Origin: Candidatus Eisenbergiella pullistercoris | Lineage (GTDB): Bacteria > Bacillota > Clostridia > Lachnospirales > Lachnospiraceae | Assembly (NCBI GenBank): GCA_019115665.1 | Contig: DXDD01000048.1 | Span: forward strand, 1-50,179 | Direction of reading: 5' to 3' | DNA length: 50,179 nt | Shown: piece after piece, positions 8,203 through 16,281 of the stretch | Layout of the letters: every line of letters begins with the position of its first letter | Numbering within the stretch: position 1 is the stretch's first letter | Program-made: the position numbers and the translations under genes | Notes under the pieces: model-generated | The model's database searches: none | What the model saw: only the letters and a program-made list of their open reading frames with translations | Told to the model about the DNA's origin: nothing

Positions 8203-9372
8203 TTATGCCCGCTCCTTCAGCCGCTTCACGAAACGGGCCAGCCGGCCGATGGCCTCCTTCAGATCCTCCAGAGAATAGGCATAGGAAATCCGGATATAGC
8301 CCTCTCCGCAGTCGCCGAACGCGGTTCCCGGCACCACGGCCACCTTCTCCTCCTGAAGGAAGCGCAGGGCGAATTCCTCGCTGGTCAGGCCGAACTCCTG
8401 AATACAGGGAAACACGTAAAAGGCCCCGTAGGGTTCAAAGCAGGGAAGCCCCATCTCTTTAAAGGCATACATGAGATAACGGCGTCTCTGATCATAGGCC
8501 TCCCGCATTTCCTGCACGTCCCGGTCCCCGTTTCGCATGGCCTCCACCGCCGCGTACTGACTGGTGGTGGGAGCGCACATGATGGCAAACTGATGGATCT
8601 TCAGCATCTGATCCAGAATCAGACGCGGCCCGCAGGCATAACCCAGCCGCCAGCCGGTCATGGCATAGGCCTTGGAAAAGCCGTTGATCAGAATGGTCCT
8701 CTCCTTCATGCCGGGAATCTGCGCAATGGAAGCATGCTCCCTTCCATAGGTCAGTTCCCCGTAGATCTCATCGGAGATCACATACAGATCCTTTTCCAGG
8801 ATCACCTCCGCGATCTCCTCCAGATCCTTTCTTTCCATCACGGCCCCCGTGGGGTTGTTGGGGAAGGGGAGCACAAGGAGCTTGGTTTTCTCCGTTATGG
8901 CATCCCGCAGCTCCTGCGCGGTCAGGCGGAACTGGTTTTCCTCCTTCAGGTTGATAAAGACCGGAACCGCGTCCGCCAGAACGGCGCAGGGCTCGTAGGA
9001 AACATAGCTGGGCTGAGGGATCAGCACCTCGTCGCCCGGGTCCACCATGGCCCGCAGGGCGATGTCGATGGCTTCCGACCCTCCCACCGTGACCAGAACC
9101 TCATGGGCGGGATCATATTCCAGATCAAAACGCCGCTTCAGGTAACGGCAGATCTCCGTCTTCAGCTCTTTTAAGCCGGCATTGGAGGTATAAAAGGTAC
9201 GTCCCTTTTCCAGCGAGTAGATTCCCTCGTCCCGGATATGCCAGGGGGTGTCAAAATCAGGCTCTCCCACGCCGAGGGAAATGGCGTCGTCCATTTCGTT
9301 CACGATATCGAAAAATTTCCGGATCCCGGAGGGCTTTATGGTTACGATCTTTTCGGACAGCGGATTTCTCAT
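8203..9372 (-). CDS. PLP-dependent class I/II aminotransferase
   Basis: A 389-residue fold-type I aminotransferase. Family positions seen: PNNPTGA (Asn173), SDEIYGE (Asp201, Tyr204), the PLP-binding lysine in NGFSKAYAMTG (Lys234) and GWRLGY (Arg242, carboxylate binding). It resembles the aspartate/aromatic aminotransferases that are often paired with Lrp regulators in clostridia (PatA-like). The ATG overlaps the stop of the upstream Lrp gene as ATGA, so the two proteins are probably made together and the regulator may sense an amino acid handled by this enzyme. The exact amino-group donor and acceptor cannot be told from the sequence. Confidence 0.93.
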   Translation of the reverse strand: MRNPLSEKIVTIKPSGIRKFFDIVNEMDDAISLGVGEPDFDTPWHIRDEGIYSLEKGRTFYTSNAGLKELKTEICRYLKRRFDLEYDPAHEVLVTVGGSEAIDIALRAMVDPGDEVLIPQPSYVSYEPCAVLADAVPVFINLKEENQFRLTAQELRDAITEKTKLLVLPFPNNPTGAVMERKDLEEIAEVILEKDLYVISDEIYGELTYGREHASIAQIPGMKERTILINGFSKAYAMTGWRLGYACGPRLILDQMLKIHQFAIMCAPTTSQYAAVEAMRNGDRDVQEMREAYDQRRRYLMYAFKEMGLPCFEPYGAFYVFPCIQEFGLTSEEFALRFLQEEKVAVVPGTAFGDCGEGYIRISYAYSLEDLKEAIGRLARFVKRLKERA

Positions 9373-9860
9373 GGCATGATCTTCTCCCTTGTATCTTCAT
9401 ACTTTTTGGCCAGGATCGTCCCGTGGTCCTTGTATTTTTTCAGGATAAAATGCGTGGCCGTGCTCAGCACCCCGTCCAGGGTGGACAGCTTCTGCGACAC
9501 GAAGGAAGAAATCTCCTTCAGGTTTCTTCCCTCCAGCGTCACCAGCAGATCAAAGCCGCCGGAGATCAGATATACCGCATTCACCTCCGGATACTTATAG
9601 ATCCGTTCCGCAATGTTGTCGAAGCCCTGTCCTCTCTGGGGCGTCACCCGCACCTCGATCAGGGCGGAGATCTTGTCCAGGCTCGTCTTGTCCCAGTCGA
9701 TCAGCGTATGGTAACCGCAGATGATCCCTTCCGCTTCCATCGCCGCAAGCTCATTTACCACATCGATCTCTTCCACTCCAAGGATCACCCCCAGCTCCTT
9801 CAGATCGATCCGGCTGTTTTTTTCAATGATCCCGAGCAGCTGCTCTCTGAATTCTCTCAT
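9369..9860 (-). CDS. Lrp/AsnC-family transcriptional regulator
   Basis: A 163-residue protein: an N-terminal winged helix-turn-helix (residues about 1-60, beginning REQLLGIIEKNSRIDLKELG) and a C-terminal RAM/AsnC ligand-binding domain (about 75-140, with INAVYLISGGFDLLVTLEG-like composition). Such regulators form octamers or decamers and respond to amino acids. GGAG lies 6 nt upstream of the ATG. It is translationally coupled to the aminotransferase gene. Confidence 0.92.
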   Translation of the reverse strand: MREFREQLLGIIEKNSRIDLKELGVILGVEEIDVVNELAAMEAEGIICGYHTLIDWDKTSLDKISALIEVRVTPQRGQGFDNIAERIYKYPEVNAVYLISGGFDLLVTLEGRNLKEISSFVSQKLSTLDGVLSTATHFILKKYKDHGTILAKKYEDTREKIMP

Positions 9861-9935
9861 AATGACTCCATTTCCATGCGGCCGGGCAGCCGCATTTCCT
9901 TCTTTCCGGAACCGCCGGAGACGGTTTCCTCCCGT

Positions 9936-10925
9936 TTAAAATATTTTATGGATCTCGTCCATCCTCACCGGCCCGAGGAAGCGTTTTTCCTCCCCGTTTC
10001 TGACCACCCTGTCGTTTCCGGGCATGGCCCTGCCGATCACCGCGGCGGGGATACCGGCCTTCTGCAGACGCTCCGCCAGGGTATAACCGTCGTCCGCTCC
10101 GATGAGCAGGCTTCCGCCGGAAAGGAGCTCGTAGGGGTTCAGGTCAAGGAAGTTGCAGATTTCCACGGTCTCCTGCCGGATGGGGATTTTTTTCAGGTCG
10201 ATTTCCAGTCCCACGCCGGAGGCCTCCGCCATCTCCCAGAGAGCGCCGAAGATCCCTCCCTCCGCCAGATCGGTCATGGCGCAGACGCCGCAGCCGCATT
10301 CCCTGACCGCTTCCGCCGCGGGAAGCACGGACAGGGATCCCAAAAAACGCTCCGCTTCCTCCACCAGATATTCCGGAAAGCGGGAAAGCAGCTCCTTCCG
10401 CTTCTCCTTCGCCGCCATGGCCGTGCCCGCCAGGGCGATCCATCCGGCCGCGATCAGCTGCGCGCCGGCGTGAAGGCCGGAGGCGGATACCGTCTCCCCG
10501 GACGGCGCGCTGCCAGCCGCAGTGACGGAAACCACCGTCCGGTTCACGGCGGAGGTAACCTCCGTATGGCCTCCGGCGATCTGGACATCCAGCTTCGCAC
10601 AGACCTGCTCCGCCTGCTCCATCACCGCCTTCAGCTCCGTCTCTTCGGCGGACGCAGGGAGCAGGACCGTCAGCCAGACTGCGGCCGGCTTTCCGCCGTC
10701 CGCCGCTATATTGTTCACCGCGGCATGGATCCCGTACAGCGCCGCGTCGCAGCCGGTCTTTGCCGCCGCCTGCGCAGATACCAGAAGCTCCTGCCCGGAC
10801 GGAAAAGTGAGAATGGCGCAGTCCTCCCCGGGGCCTGCGCCAAACAGCACTTCCTGTCTCTTTGTTTTCAGCTGTCTGAATACAGAGCGCTTCAGCACGC
10901 TCTCCTGTATCTTACCAATGTTCAT
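9936..10925 (-). CDS. AIR synthase-related (HypE-like) protein
   Basis: A 329-residue protein of the PurM/AIR-synthase superfamily, which also contains HypE, ThiL and SelD. N-terminal GPGEDCAIL and VNNIAADGGKPAAVW, the mid-segment AGGHTEV and the C-terminal MTDLAEGGIFGALWEMAE match the ATP-binding and substrate loops of that fold. Length and order resemble HypE, but no hydrogenase genes are nearby and the C-terminus does not show the PRIC-type end of true HypE. Its reaction is therefore unassigned. It lies 7 nt downstream of the VanW gene and upstream of the Lrp gene. The 75-nt gap before Lrp holds two small stems (about 9877-9896 and 9905-9929). Confidence 0.8.
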   Translation of the reverse strand: MNIGKIQESVLKRSVFRQLKTKRQEVLFGAGPGEDCAILTFPSGQELLVSAQAAAKTGCDAALYGIHAAVNNIAADGGKPAAVWLTVLLPASAEETELKAVMEQAEQVCAKLDVQIAGGHTEVTSAVNRTVVSVTAAGSAPSGETVSASGLHAGAQLIAAGWIALAGTAMAAKEKRKELLSRFPEYLVEEAERFLGSLSVLPAAEAVRECGCGVCAMTDLAEGGIFGALWEMAEASGVGLEIDLKKIPIRQETVEICNFLDLNPYELLSGGSLLIGADDGYTLAERLQKAGIPAAVIGRAMPGNDRVVRNGEEKRFLGPVRMDEIHKIF

Positions 10926-10932
10926 CTCATTC

Positions 10933-12540
10933 TCACTGTCCCTGTCCCGCCTGTTGCTGCTGCTGCGCCAGCTGTTCGTTGTACTGCTGGATCAGGATAG
11001 CCTGCTCCTCCGGCGTCTTTCCTGCCAGGATCGCCTCCAGCGCGGGATCGATGCCCGTAGAGGGCTGCGCCGGCGTGGTTGTCTGGCCGTTTGCCAGCGC
11101 CTGGGCCACGCTCTTTACATGGTCGATGCTTCCGGTGGCAATGGCCGCCTGCAGCTCGTTATAGGCGTTGGGATTGTCCGTGGCCGTTCCCACCGTGGCC
11201 GTGCGGGGCGTCATCTGGTAGCTGCTGCTGTTGACCTGCTCCCGGCTGACCTCCTCTCCGTTCTCCGTCACCACCTTCCACAGCCGCGCCTTATAGCCCG
11301 TATGCGACGACTGAACGCTGACAGAGCCGATGGGCTGGGAGGAATCCTGCTTAATCACCTCCGCGCCGGGAGAAATGGTCTCCAGAACCTCGCTCTCATA
11401 GCTCACCTTCCGGCCGGAATCTCTGGTTTCCACACCGTAGATGGTAAAGGTGATCTTCTTGTCCTGCGTATATCCTTCAATATAGATCGGGTACTCCGTA
11501 TTATTGGTAAAAACAAAATCCTTTCCGGAGGACTCCGCGATCGCCGCGTCCATGGACGGCTTCACATAAGTAACGATCATGGAATGATTATGTCTTTCAT
11601 CCACCTGCAGCTCCGCGAGCAGGACCGCATTGTACAATGTGGTGGATACCTGACAGATGCCGCCGCCGATGCTGTCCACCACCTGTCCGCTCAGATAGGA
11701 CGCGGCCATATAATAGCCGTTCTCTTCCGTAAAGGGCTTCACCGCCTCATAGGTGGAAAAGCTTTCGCCCGGATAGACCGTGTGGCCGTTGATCAGCTTG
11801 CAGCCGTTCGATACATTCGCGCTTCTGTCCGATCCGGACGAGGAATAGCTGGTGGTATAGGTTCCCAGCACATCCTTCACCAGAGCCAGCTCCTCCGCGT
11901 TCCCCTGCGGCTCCTCCTGCGTCACCACCAGCTCCACGGAGGCGTCCCCGCCTCTCCACTGGGTCGTCAGATAATCATAAACCGCCGTCTCGGAGGCCGC
12001 GTTGTCGATCACCACCCCCGTCTGCCCTTCCTCGATGACAAACTTTCCGTTCTCTCTCGTCAGATGGGCGTCGATGGCTTCCACATTGTATACCGCGCAG
12101 TCATTCTCGATCAGAGAGGCGATGGCCGCCCGGTCAAAGGAAAATTCAATCTCGTATACCTTGTTCTGATGCGCAAGATCCTTCACCGCCTTATAGCGGG
12201 CCACTACATTTCCGGCTTTTCCCAGATTCACCGCTTCATTCACCAGATTCTGGTTGCTCCAGGCCATTCCCAGCTCCGAAGCGGTCGCCGTCACCGAATT
12301 ACCGTCTCCCACGTTCAGCGTGATCACGCTGCTTCCCAGGGAATCCACATAAGCCTGAACCGCCTCCTGCGCCTGCGCCTGGGTCATCCCCGCCAGAGAG
12401 ACCTCTCCGGCATACACGCCTTCCTTGATCGTGTCATCCGGCCTTGCCTGCGCATGAACGGAAATGCCTGAAACGGCGCTTCCCATTCCCAGCGTCAGAA
12501 GAAAAGCCAGCGCAAACATCCATTTTCTCACTCTGTTCAT
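10933..12540 (-). CDS. Secreted or anchored VanW-family protein with G5-like domain
   Basis: A 535-residue exported protein. It begins with a signal sequence (MNRVRKWMFALAFLLTLGMG, cleavage likely after SVHA). Two peptidoglycan-binding-type YoaR domains follow (about 35-235), then the VanW domain (about 235-385, with YPGESFSTYE and GGGICQVSTTLYNAVLLAEL), a G5-like domain (about 390-450) and a Gln-rich tail. VanW proteins occur in the cell envelope and their biochemical role is unsettled. The ATG at 12540 is chosen because GGAG is 8 nt upstream; two earlier in-frame ATGs overlap that site or lack one. It follows a small membrane protein gene by 22 nt and likely shares its promoter. Confidence 0.9.
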   Translation of the reverse strand: MNRVRKWMFALAFLLTLGMGSAVSGISVHAQARPDDTIKEGVYAGEVSLAGMTQAQAQEAVQAYVDSLGSSVITLNVGDGNSVTATASELGMAWSNQNLVNEAVNLGKAGNVVARYKAVKDLAHQNKVYEIEFSFDRAAIASLIENDCAVYNVEAIDAHLTRENGKFVIEEGQTGVVIDNAASETAVYDYLTTQWRGGDASVELVVTQEEPQGNAEELALVKDVLGTYTTSYSSSGSDRSANVSNGCKLINGHTVYPGESFSTYEAVKPFTEENGYYMAASYLSGQVVDSIGGGICQVSTTLYNAVLLAELQVDERHNHSMIVTYVKPSMDAAIAESSGKDFVFTNNTEYPIYIEGYTQDKKITFTIYGVETRDSGRKVSYESEVLETISPGAEVIKQDSSQPIGSVSVQSSHTGYKARLWKVVTENGEEVSREQVNSSSYQMTPRTATVGTATDNPNAYNELQAAIATGSIDHVKSVAQALANGQTTTPAQPSTGIDPALEAILAGKTPEEQAILIQQYNEQLAQQQQQAGQGQ

Positions 12541-12562
12541 CGTCATCGCTCCATTCCGGCCG

Positions 12563-12667
12563 TTACAGCACATAGATCAGGGTCGGCACCACCATTGCAA
12601 GCACCAGTATGATGATGATCACGGAAGAGATGATCCGCTTTGATTTTTTACTGTAAATATTGAACAT
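12563..12667 (-). CDS. 34-residue single-span membrane protein
   Basis: A very short gene starting MFNIYSKKSKR and then one hydrophobic helix of about 20 residues (SSVIIIILVLAMVVPTLIYV). The positive-inside rule predicts a cytoplasmic N-terminus. GGAG lies 4-5 nt before the ATG. It sits between a strong promoter (12740-12768) and the VanW gene, so it is the first gene of the transcript. No function is known. The gene order suggests a role with VanW at the envelope, which is inference. Confidence 0.7.
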   Translation of the reverse strand: MFNIYSKKSKRIISSVIIIILVLAMVVPTLIYVL

Positions 12668-12739
12668 TCTCTCTCCATTCTGAAGCGCCTTCCTGCCGCG
12701 CTTCCCGCACAACACGTTTTTCCGCTTACTCAGAACCTC

Positions 12740-12768
12740 ATTATATAGGAAAGCCTCTGTTTTTGCAA
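12740..12768 (-). promoter_or_regulatory. Strong sigma-A-type promoter for the VanW operon
   Basis: On the minus strand TTGCAA (12763-12768), a 17-nt spacer and a perfect TATAAT (12740-12745). The -35 box overlaps one arm of the hairpin downstream of the exonuclease gene. Confidence 0.75.
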
Positions 12769-12806
12769 GAGCGCCGCAGAGCGACAAACGCCGAAAAACA
12801 GAGGCT
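12751..12806 (-). terminator. Inverted repeat after the exonuclease gene
   Basis: AGCCTCTGTTTTT and AAAAACAGAGGCT form a perfect 13-bp stem that begins at the exonuclease stop codon. The loop is about 30 nt and no T-run follows the distal arm, so termination strength is uncertain. The distal arm overlaps the promoter of the VanW operon, so terminator and promoter are interlaced. Confidence 0.5.
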
Positions 12807-13548
12807 ATTTCCGCCTTTTTTCATAATTTTCCACAGTTCCGTACGTTCCCGCGAACCTGGATATGAGCTGATCCGCCAGACGGCTCGCCTCGTTTCTGGT
12901 AAGCTTTTCCGGATCCGCGGGAAGCTCGGTCCGGTACAGCGCCGCCAGACGGCGGAGCCGCTCCTTCTGCGCGCGGCTGGCAGGCGTCTCCCGCTTCACC
13001 TGAAAAATCAGCGGAACAGGCGCAAAAGCCTTCTCCTCGTAAAAGCTTTCACAGAGGATCTCATACAGCGCCGCCGTGGCCAGAGCGTCTCCCAGCGCCC
13101 GGTGGGCCTGGTGCGGAATGCCGTAATGGAGACAGAGCGCGCCGAGACCGCGGCCCGGAAGCTGGGGCAGATATTTTCTCGCGAGCTTCAGGGTATCGAT
13201 CCCCCTTGCCTCCAGCGAAAGCCCGGCGTTCACGGCCGCCTTTTTCAAAAAGGAATAATCAAACAGGAGGCTGTGTCCCACCAGCACGTCACCGTCCAGA
13301 AAAGCCAGGCATTCCGGAAGCACCTGACCGATATCCGGCGCTTTGTCCACCTCCTCCTGCGTGATGCCCGTGATCTCCTTCGTCTGCTCCTCCAGCTTTC
13401 TTCCCGGATTCACGAACGTCCGCCAGGTCTTTACCGGGCGGCCCGAACGCACCCGCACCGCGCCGATCTCTATGATCCTGTCCGTTTTGGGGTGCAGGCC
13501 CGTGGTCTCCAGATCCACGCAGACATAATCCCTGACCGGTCCTTCCAT
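12805..13548 (-). CDS. DnaQ-like 3'-5' exonuclease
   Basis: A 247-residue DEDDh exonuclease. Exo I is VDLETTG (Asp12, Glu14), Exo II is GHSLLFDYSFL (Asp97), Exo III is HRALGDA (His149, Asp154). The exonuclease domain fills residues 5-165; the remaining C-terminal 80 residues are basic and helical and not recognised. Such stand-alone DnaQ or PolC-type exonucleases take part in proofreading or DNA repair. The gene lies 13 nt downstream of endonuclease III, so a repair operon is likely. Confidence 0.9.
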   Translation of the reverse strand: MEGPVRDYVCVDLETTGLHPKTDRIIEIGAVRVRSGRPVKTWRTFVNPGRKLEEQTKEITGITQEEVDKAPDIGQVLPECLAFLDGDVLVGHSLLFDYSFLKKAAVNAGLSLEARGIDTLKLARKYLPQLPGRGLGALCLHYGIPHQAHRALGDALATAALYEILCESFYEEKAFAPVPLIFQVKRETPASRAQKERLRRLAALYRTELPADPEKLTRNEASRLADQLISRFAGTYGTVENYEKRRK

Positions 13549-13561
13549 TCCGTTTCTCTCC

Positions 13562-14203
13562 TCACTTCTTTTCCGGCTTTTGCGCCGCGTTTTTCTGATA
13601 ACAGGGACAGACCTCTGTCAGAAAGCATTCCCCGCATTTCGGATTCAGCGCCTTGCACAGCTGCCTGCCCAGGGTAATGATCTGCATATTGTAGAGGATC
13701 CAGTGATCCTTCGGCAGCACCCGCATCAGATCCTGCTCCACCTTCGCCGGATCCGTTTCCTCCGTAAAGCCCAGCCGGGCGGAGATCCGCTTCACATGGG
13801 TGTCCACCACGATGCTGGGCTCATGGTAGATATTTCCCCGGATCACATTGGCGGTCTTTCGCCCCACGCCCGCAAGGGAGGTCAGCTCCTCCAGCGTTTC
13901 CGGCACCTGTCCGCCGAACCGGCTCATCAGATCCTGACAGCAGGAAATGATGTTTTTGGCCTTATTACGGTAAAATCCCGTGGCATGGATATCCTGCTCC
14001 AGCTCCTTTTGGTCCGCCTTCGCGAAGTCCTCCACACTCCTGTACTTCTGAAAAAGATCTCTGGTGACGATGTTCACCCGGGCATCCGTGCACTGGGCGC
14101 TTAAAATGGTGGCGATCAGAAGCTGCCAGGCGTTCTCATACTCCAGGTAGCAGATATCGTCCGTTCCGTAATGCTCATCCAGGAGCTGAAGCACCTTTTT
14201 CAC
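13562..14203 (-). CDS. nth: Endonuclease III (base-excision repair glycosylase/lyase)
   Basis: A 213-residue DNA glycosylase/AP lyase that removes oxidised pyrimidines. The helix-hairpin-helix LAGVGRKTANV carries the catalytic Lys116, and VDTHVKR carries Asp134. The C-terminal iron-sulfur loop has Cys183, 190, 193 and 199 in the spacing C-x6-C-x2-C-x5-C. Translation starts at a GTG (14203) after AGAAGGAA, with an in-frame TAG five codons upstream. It precedes the DnaQ-like exonuclease in the same direction. Confidence 0.96.
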   Translation of the reverse strand: MKKVLQLLDEHYGTDDICYLEYENAWQLLIATILSAQCTDARVNIVTRDLFQKYRSVEDFAKADQKELEQDIHATGFYRNKAKNIISCCQDLMSRFGGQVPETLEELTSLAGVGRKTANVIRGNIYHEPSIVVDTHVKRISARLGFTEETDPAKVEQDLMRVLPKDHWILYNMQIITLGRQLCKALNPKCGECFLTEVCPCYQKNAAQKPEKK

Positions 14204-14269
14204 CCGTTCCTTCTGCTACATATGGTTCCGATTCCTTTCTCCTTTGTTTTCTCAGGATCGTCTGCGGGC

Positions 14270-14355
14270 TTTTGCCCCGTCAGCGCATGCGTTTTTCGTC
14301 CGTCAGCGCGCGTGTGCTTGTCCGACAGCGCATGCGTTTTTTTGTCCGTCAGCGC
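14270..14355 (-). repeat. 22-24 bp degenerate tandem repeat over a stop codon
   Basis: Four units of the form GCGCTGACGGACAAAAAAACGC, GCGCTGTCGGACAAGCACAC and so on, read on the minus strand. The first unit includes the stop codon of the B12/radical-SAM gene and the array fills most of the 145-nt gap before nth. Confidence 0.75.
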
Positions 14356-16241
14356 GCGGGCGGCAGTACTGCGGTGCGCGCCTGCCGGTGCAGAGGCTCC
14401 CTTTCCCGGTAATCGAACAGGACATAAAAAACCTCTCCCGCTTCGCATTCCCGCAAAATGCCGCCTTCCGCGTCCTCCGTCTCCCACACCGGAAAGCGGA
14501 AGCATTCCACATGGGTCATGCGCGACATCTGTCTGCCGTCGCAGCCCTCCCGCACATAGGCCGCAAGGAGCCTGGGCTTACTCTCCTCCTCCCGGTAAAA
14601 CCTGGCGATCCTCTCCCTGGCCGCCTCCTCCTGCCGGAAAGGAGGCGCAAAAGAGGGCCGGCTTTTCGCGTTCTCTCTCAGATACAGGTCAAAGGTCAAA
14701 AGCTCCCGGTACAGCGCTTCCCGCTTTGGATCCTCTCGCACCGCAAAATCCAGAAGCGCCTGATAGCGGTACGTTCTGGACGGGCTCTGCCGGAACAGTC
14801 CCTTTTCCTCGTAAAACTCCGCAAGCCTCTGAAACATGGAAAAAGGGGAGACGAAACGCTTCTCCAGCACCGGCAGGGTATGGGTGAACTGAGCGCTGTT
14901 GTAATACAGCTCCACCATCTCCTCCACCCGCTTCAGCGTCAGAACGTCACTATAGGAAAGCCAGCGGGTGAACAGCACCTCATAGGGAGGAAAATCCGTG
15001 TACCCGATCCCGTATCCTGCCGCCATTTCCTTCATATGGGAGCCCTTCAGCACCTTCAGGAAACCCAGCTGCAGCTGATCCGGCCTGCAGGCGTACACAT
15101 CGTCAAAGGATCTCCGGAAGCTTTCCATATCCTCCTCCGGCAGGCCGGCGATCAGATCCAGGTGGATATGGATGTTCCTTCCCTGCCGCAGCCGCCTCAC
15201 GTTTTCCGCAAGCCGCGTCCAGTCCGCGGGCCGCCGGATCGCCCGCAGGGTGTCCGGATTGGTGGTCTGCACGCCGATCTCCAGCTGCAGAAGGCCGGGG
15301 CGAAGGCCGGAAAGCAGCTCCAGCTCCTCCTCCGTCAGAATATCCGCCGCGATCTCAAAATGGAAATTGGTGACGCCGTTGTCATGCTCCCGGAGATAAC
15401 GCCAGATCTCCATGGCATGGGAATGGCTGCAGTTAAAGGTGCGGTCCACGAACTTGACCTGCGGTACCCTTTTATCCAGAAAAAACTGAAGCTCCTTCTT
15501 CACCCGCGCCGCATCCCGGAAACGCACCGTTTTATCAATGGAGGACAGACAGTAGCTGCAGCGGTAAGGGCAGCCCCGGCTGGATTCATAATAGATGATC
15601 CGGTTCCGGAAAGCATCAGGCTCCCTGTCTTCTTCATAAAAAAACGGGATCCGATCCAGCGGAAGCAGCGGCCGCTCCGGCGTCCTTCTGACCCCGCCGC
15701 CGGGATGGGTACGGAAGGCGATTCCCCGGATTTCTTTCGGATCAGGCCAAAGGCCATCCGTCAGCAGGCTTCCCGTCTCTTCCGACAGGGAGGGCCGGAC
15801 ACCCGCATACAGCTCTATCAGCTCCCGAAAGGTTTCCTCCCCTTCTCCGATCATGACGCCCGCCGCTGACGGCAGGGCGGAAAGGGTCTCTTCCGGATCG
15901 TATGACACCTCCGGCCCGCCCAGCCAGACCGGAACGTGTGGAAGGAGCTTTCCAAACTCCCGCACCAGGGCAAATACCGGCTCCCGGTTCCAGATATAGC
16001 AGGAAAAGCCGACCGCGTCGGGCTTTTTCCCGTACAGGCCGGCAAGAATCTCCCAGAAGGGCTGGTTGATAGTGTATTCCGCGATTTCGATCTCAGCCTG
16101 ACCGGCCTGCGCCGCGCCGCGTGAAGCGGCCGGTACCGCGGACAGCGCAGGGCCGAAGCGCTCCGCGTAGGCGCGCAGACTGTAGACGGCGGGGTTGGAA
16201 TGTATGTATTTGGCGTTGATGGCTACGAGGAGGAAGCGCAT
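14349..16241 (-). CDS. B12-binding-domain radical SAM protein with DUF4080
   Basis: A 630-residue protein. Residues about 1-130 form a cobalamin-binding-like domain (beginning MRFLLVAINAKYIHSNPAVY, with GGPEVSYDP). A radical-SAM domain follows with Cys224, Cys228 and Cys231 in RGCPYRCSYC. The C-terminal 200 residues match the DUF4080 pattern (YSDVLTLKRVEEMVELYYN). Members of this class perform B12-assisted radical chemistry, and the substrate of this subfamily is not known to me. The ATG at 16241 begins the conserved start of the family and follows AAAGGAAA; a TTG at 16271 is possible but less likely. The stop codon lies inside a tandem repeat. Confidence 0.9.
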   Translation of the reverse strand: MRFLLVAINAKYIHSNPAVYSLRAYAERFGPALSAVPAASRGAAQAGQAEIEIAEYTINQPFWEILAGLYGKKPDAVGFSCYIWNREPVFALVREFGKLLPHVPVWLGGPEVSYDPEETLSALPSAAGVMIGEGEETFRELIELYAGVRPSLSEETGSLLTDGLWPDPKEIRGIAFRTHPGGGVRRTPERPLLPLDRIPFFYEEDREPDAFRNRIIYYESSRGCPYRCSYCLSSIDKTVRFRDAARVKKELQFFLDKRVPQVKFVDRTFNCSHSHAMEIWRYLREHDNGVTNFHFEIAADILTEEELELLSGLRPGLLQLEIGVQTTNPDTLRAIRRPADWTRLAENVRRLRQGRNIHIHLDLIAGLPEEDMESFRRSFDDVYACRPDQLQLGFLKVLKGSHMKEMAAGYGIGYTDFPPYEVLFTRWLSYSDVLTLKRVEEMVELYYNSAQFTHTLPVLEKRFVSPFSMFQRLAEFYEEKGLFRQSPSRTYRYQALLDFAVREDPKREALYRELLTFDLYLRENAKSRPSFAPPFRQEEAARERIARFYREEESKPRLLAAYVREGCDGRQMSRMTHVECFRFPVWETEDAEGGILRECEAGEVFYVLFDYREREPLHRQARTAVLPPAR

Positions 16242-16281
16242 GGAGGATATTTTCCTTTCTTTTCCTTTCAAGGACTGTCTG

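Noticed and set aside
6550..9174. Long plus-strand open frame of about 870 codons
   Set aside because: Antisense to the carboxylesterase, trmL and aminotransferase genes; low-complexity composition and no recognisable domain.
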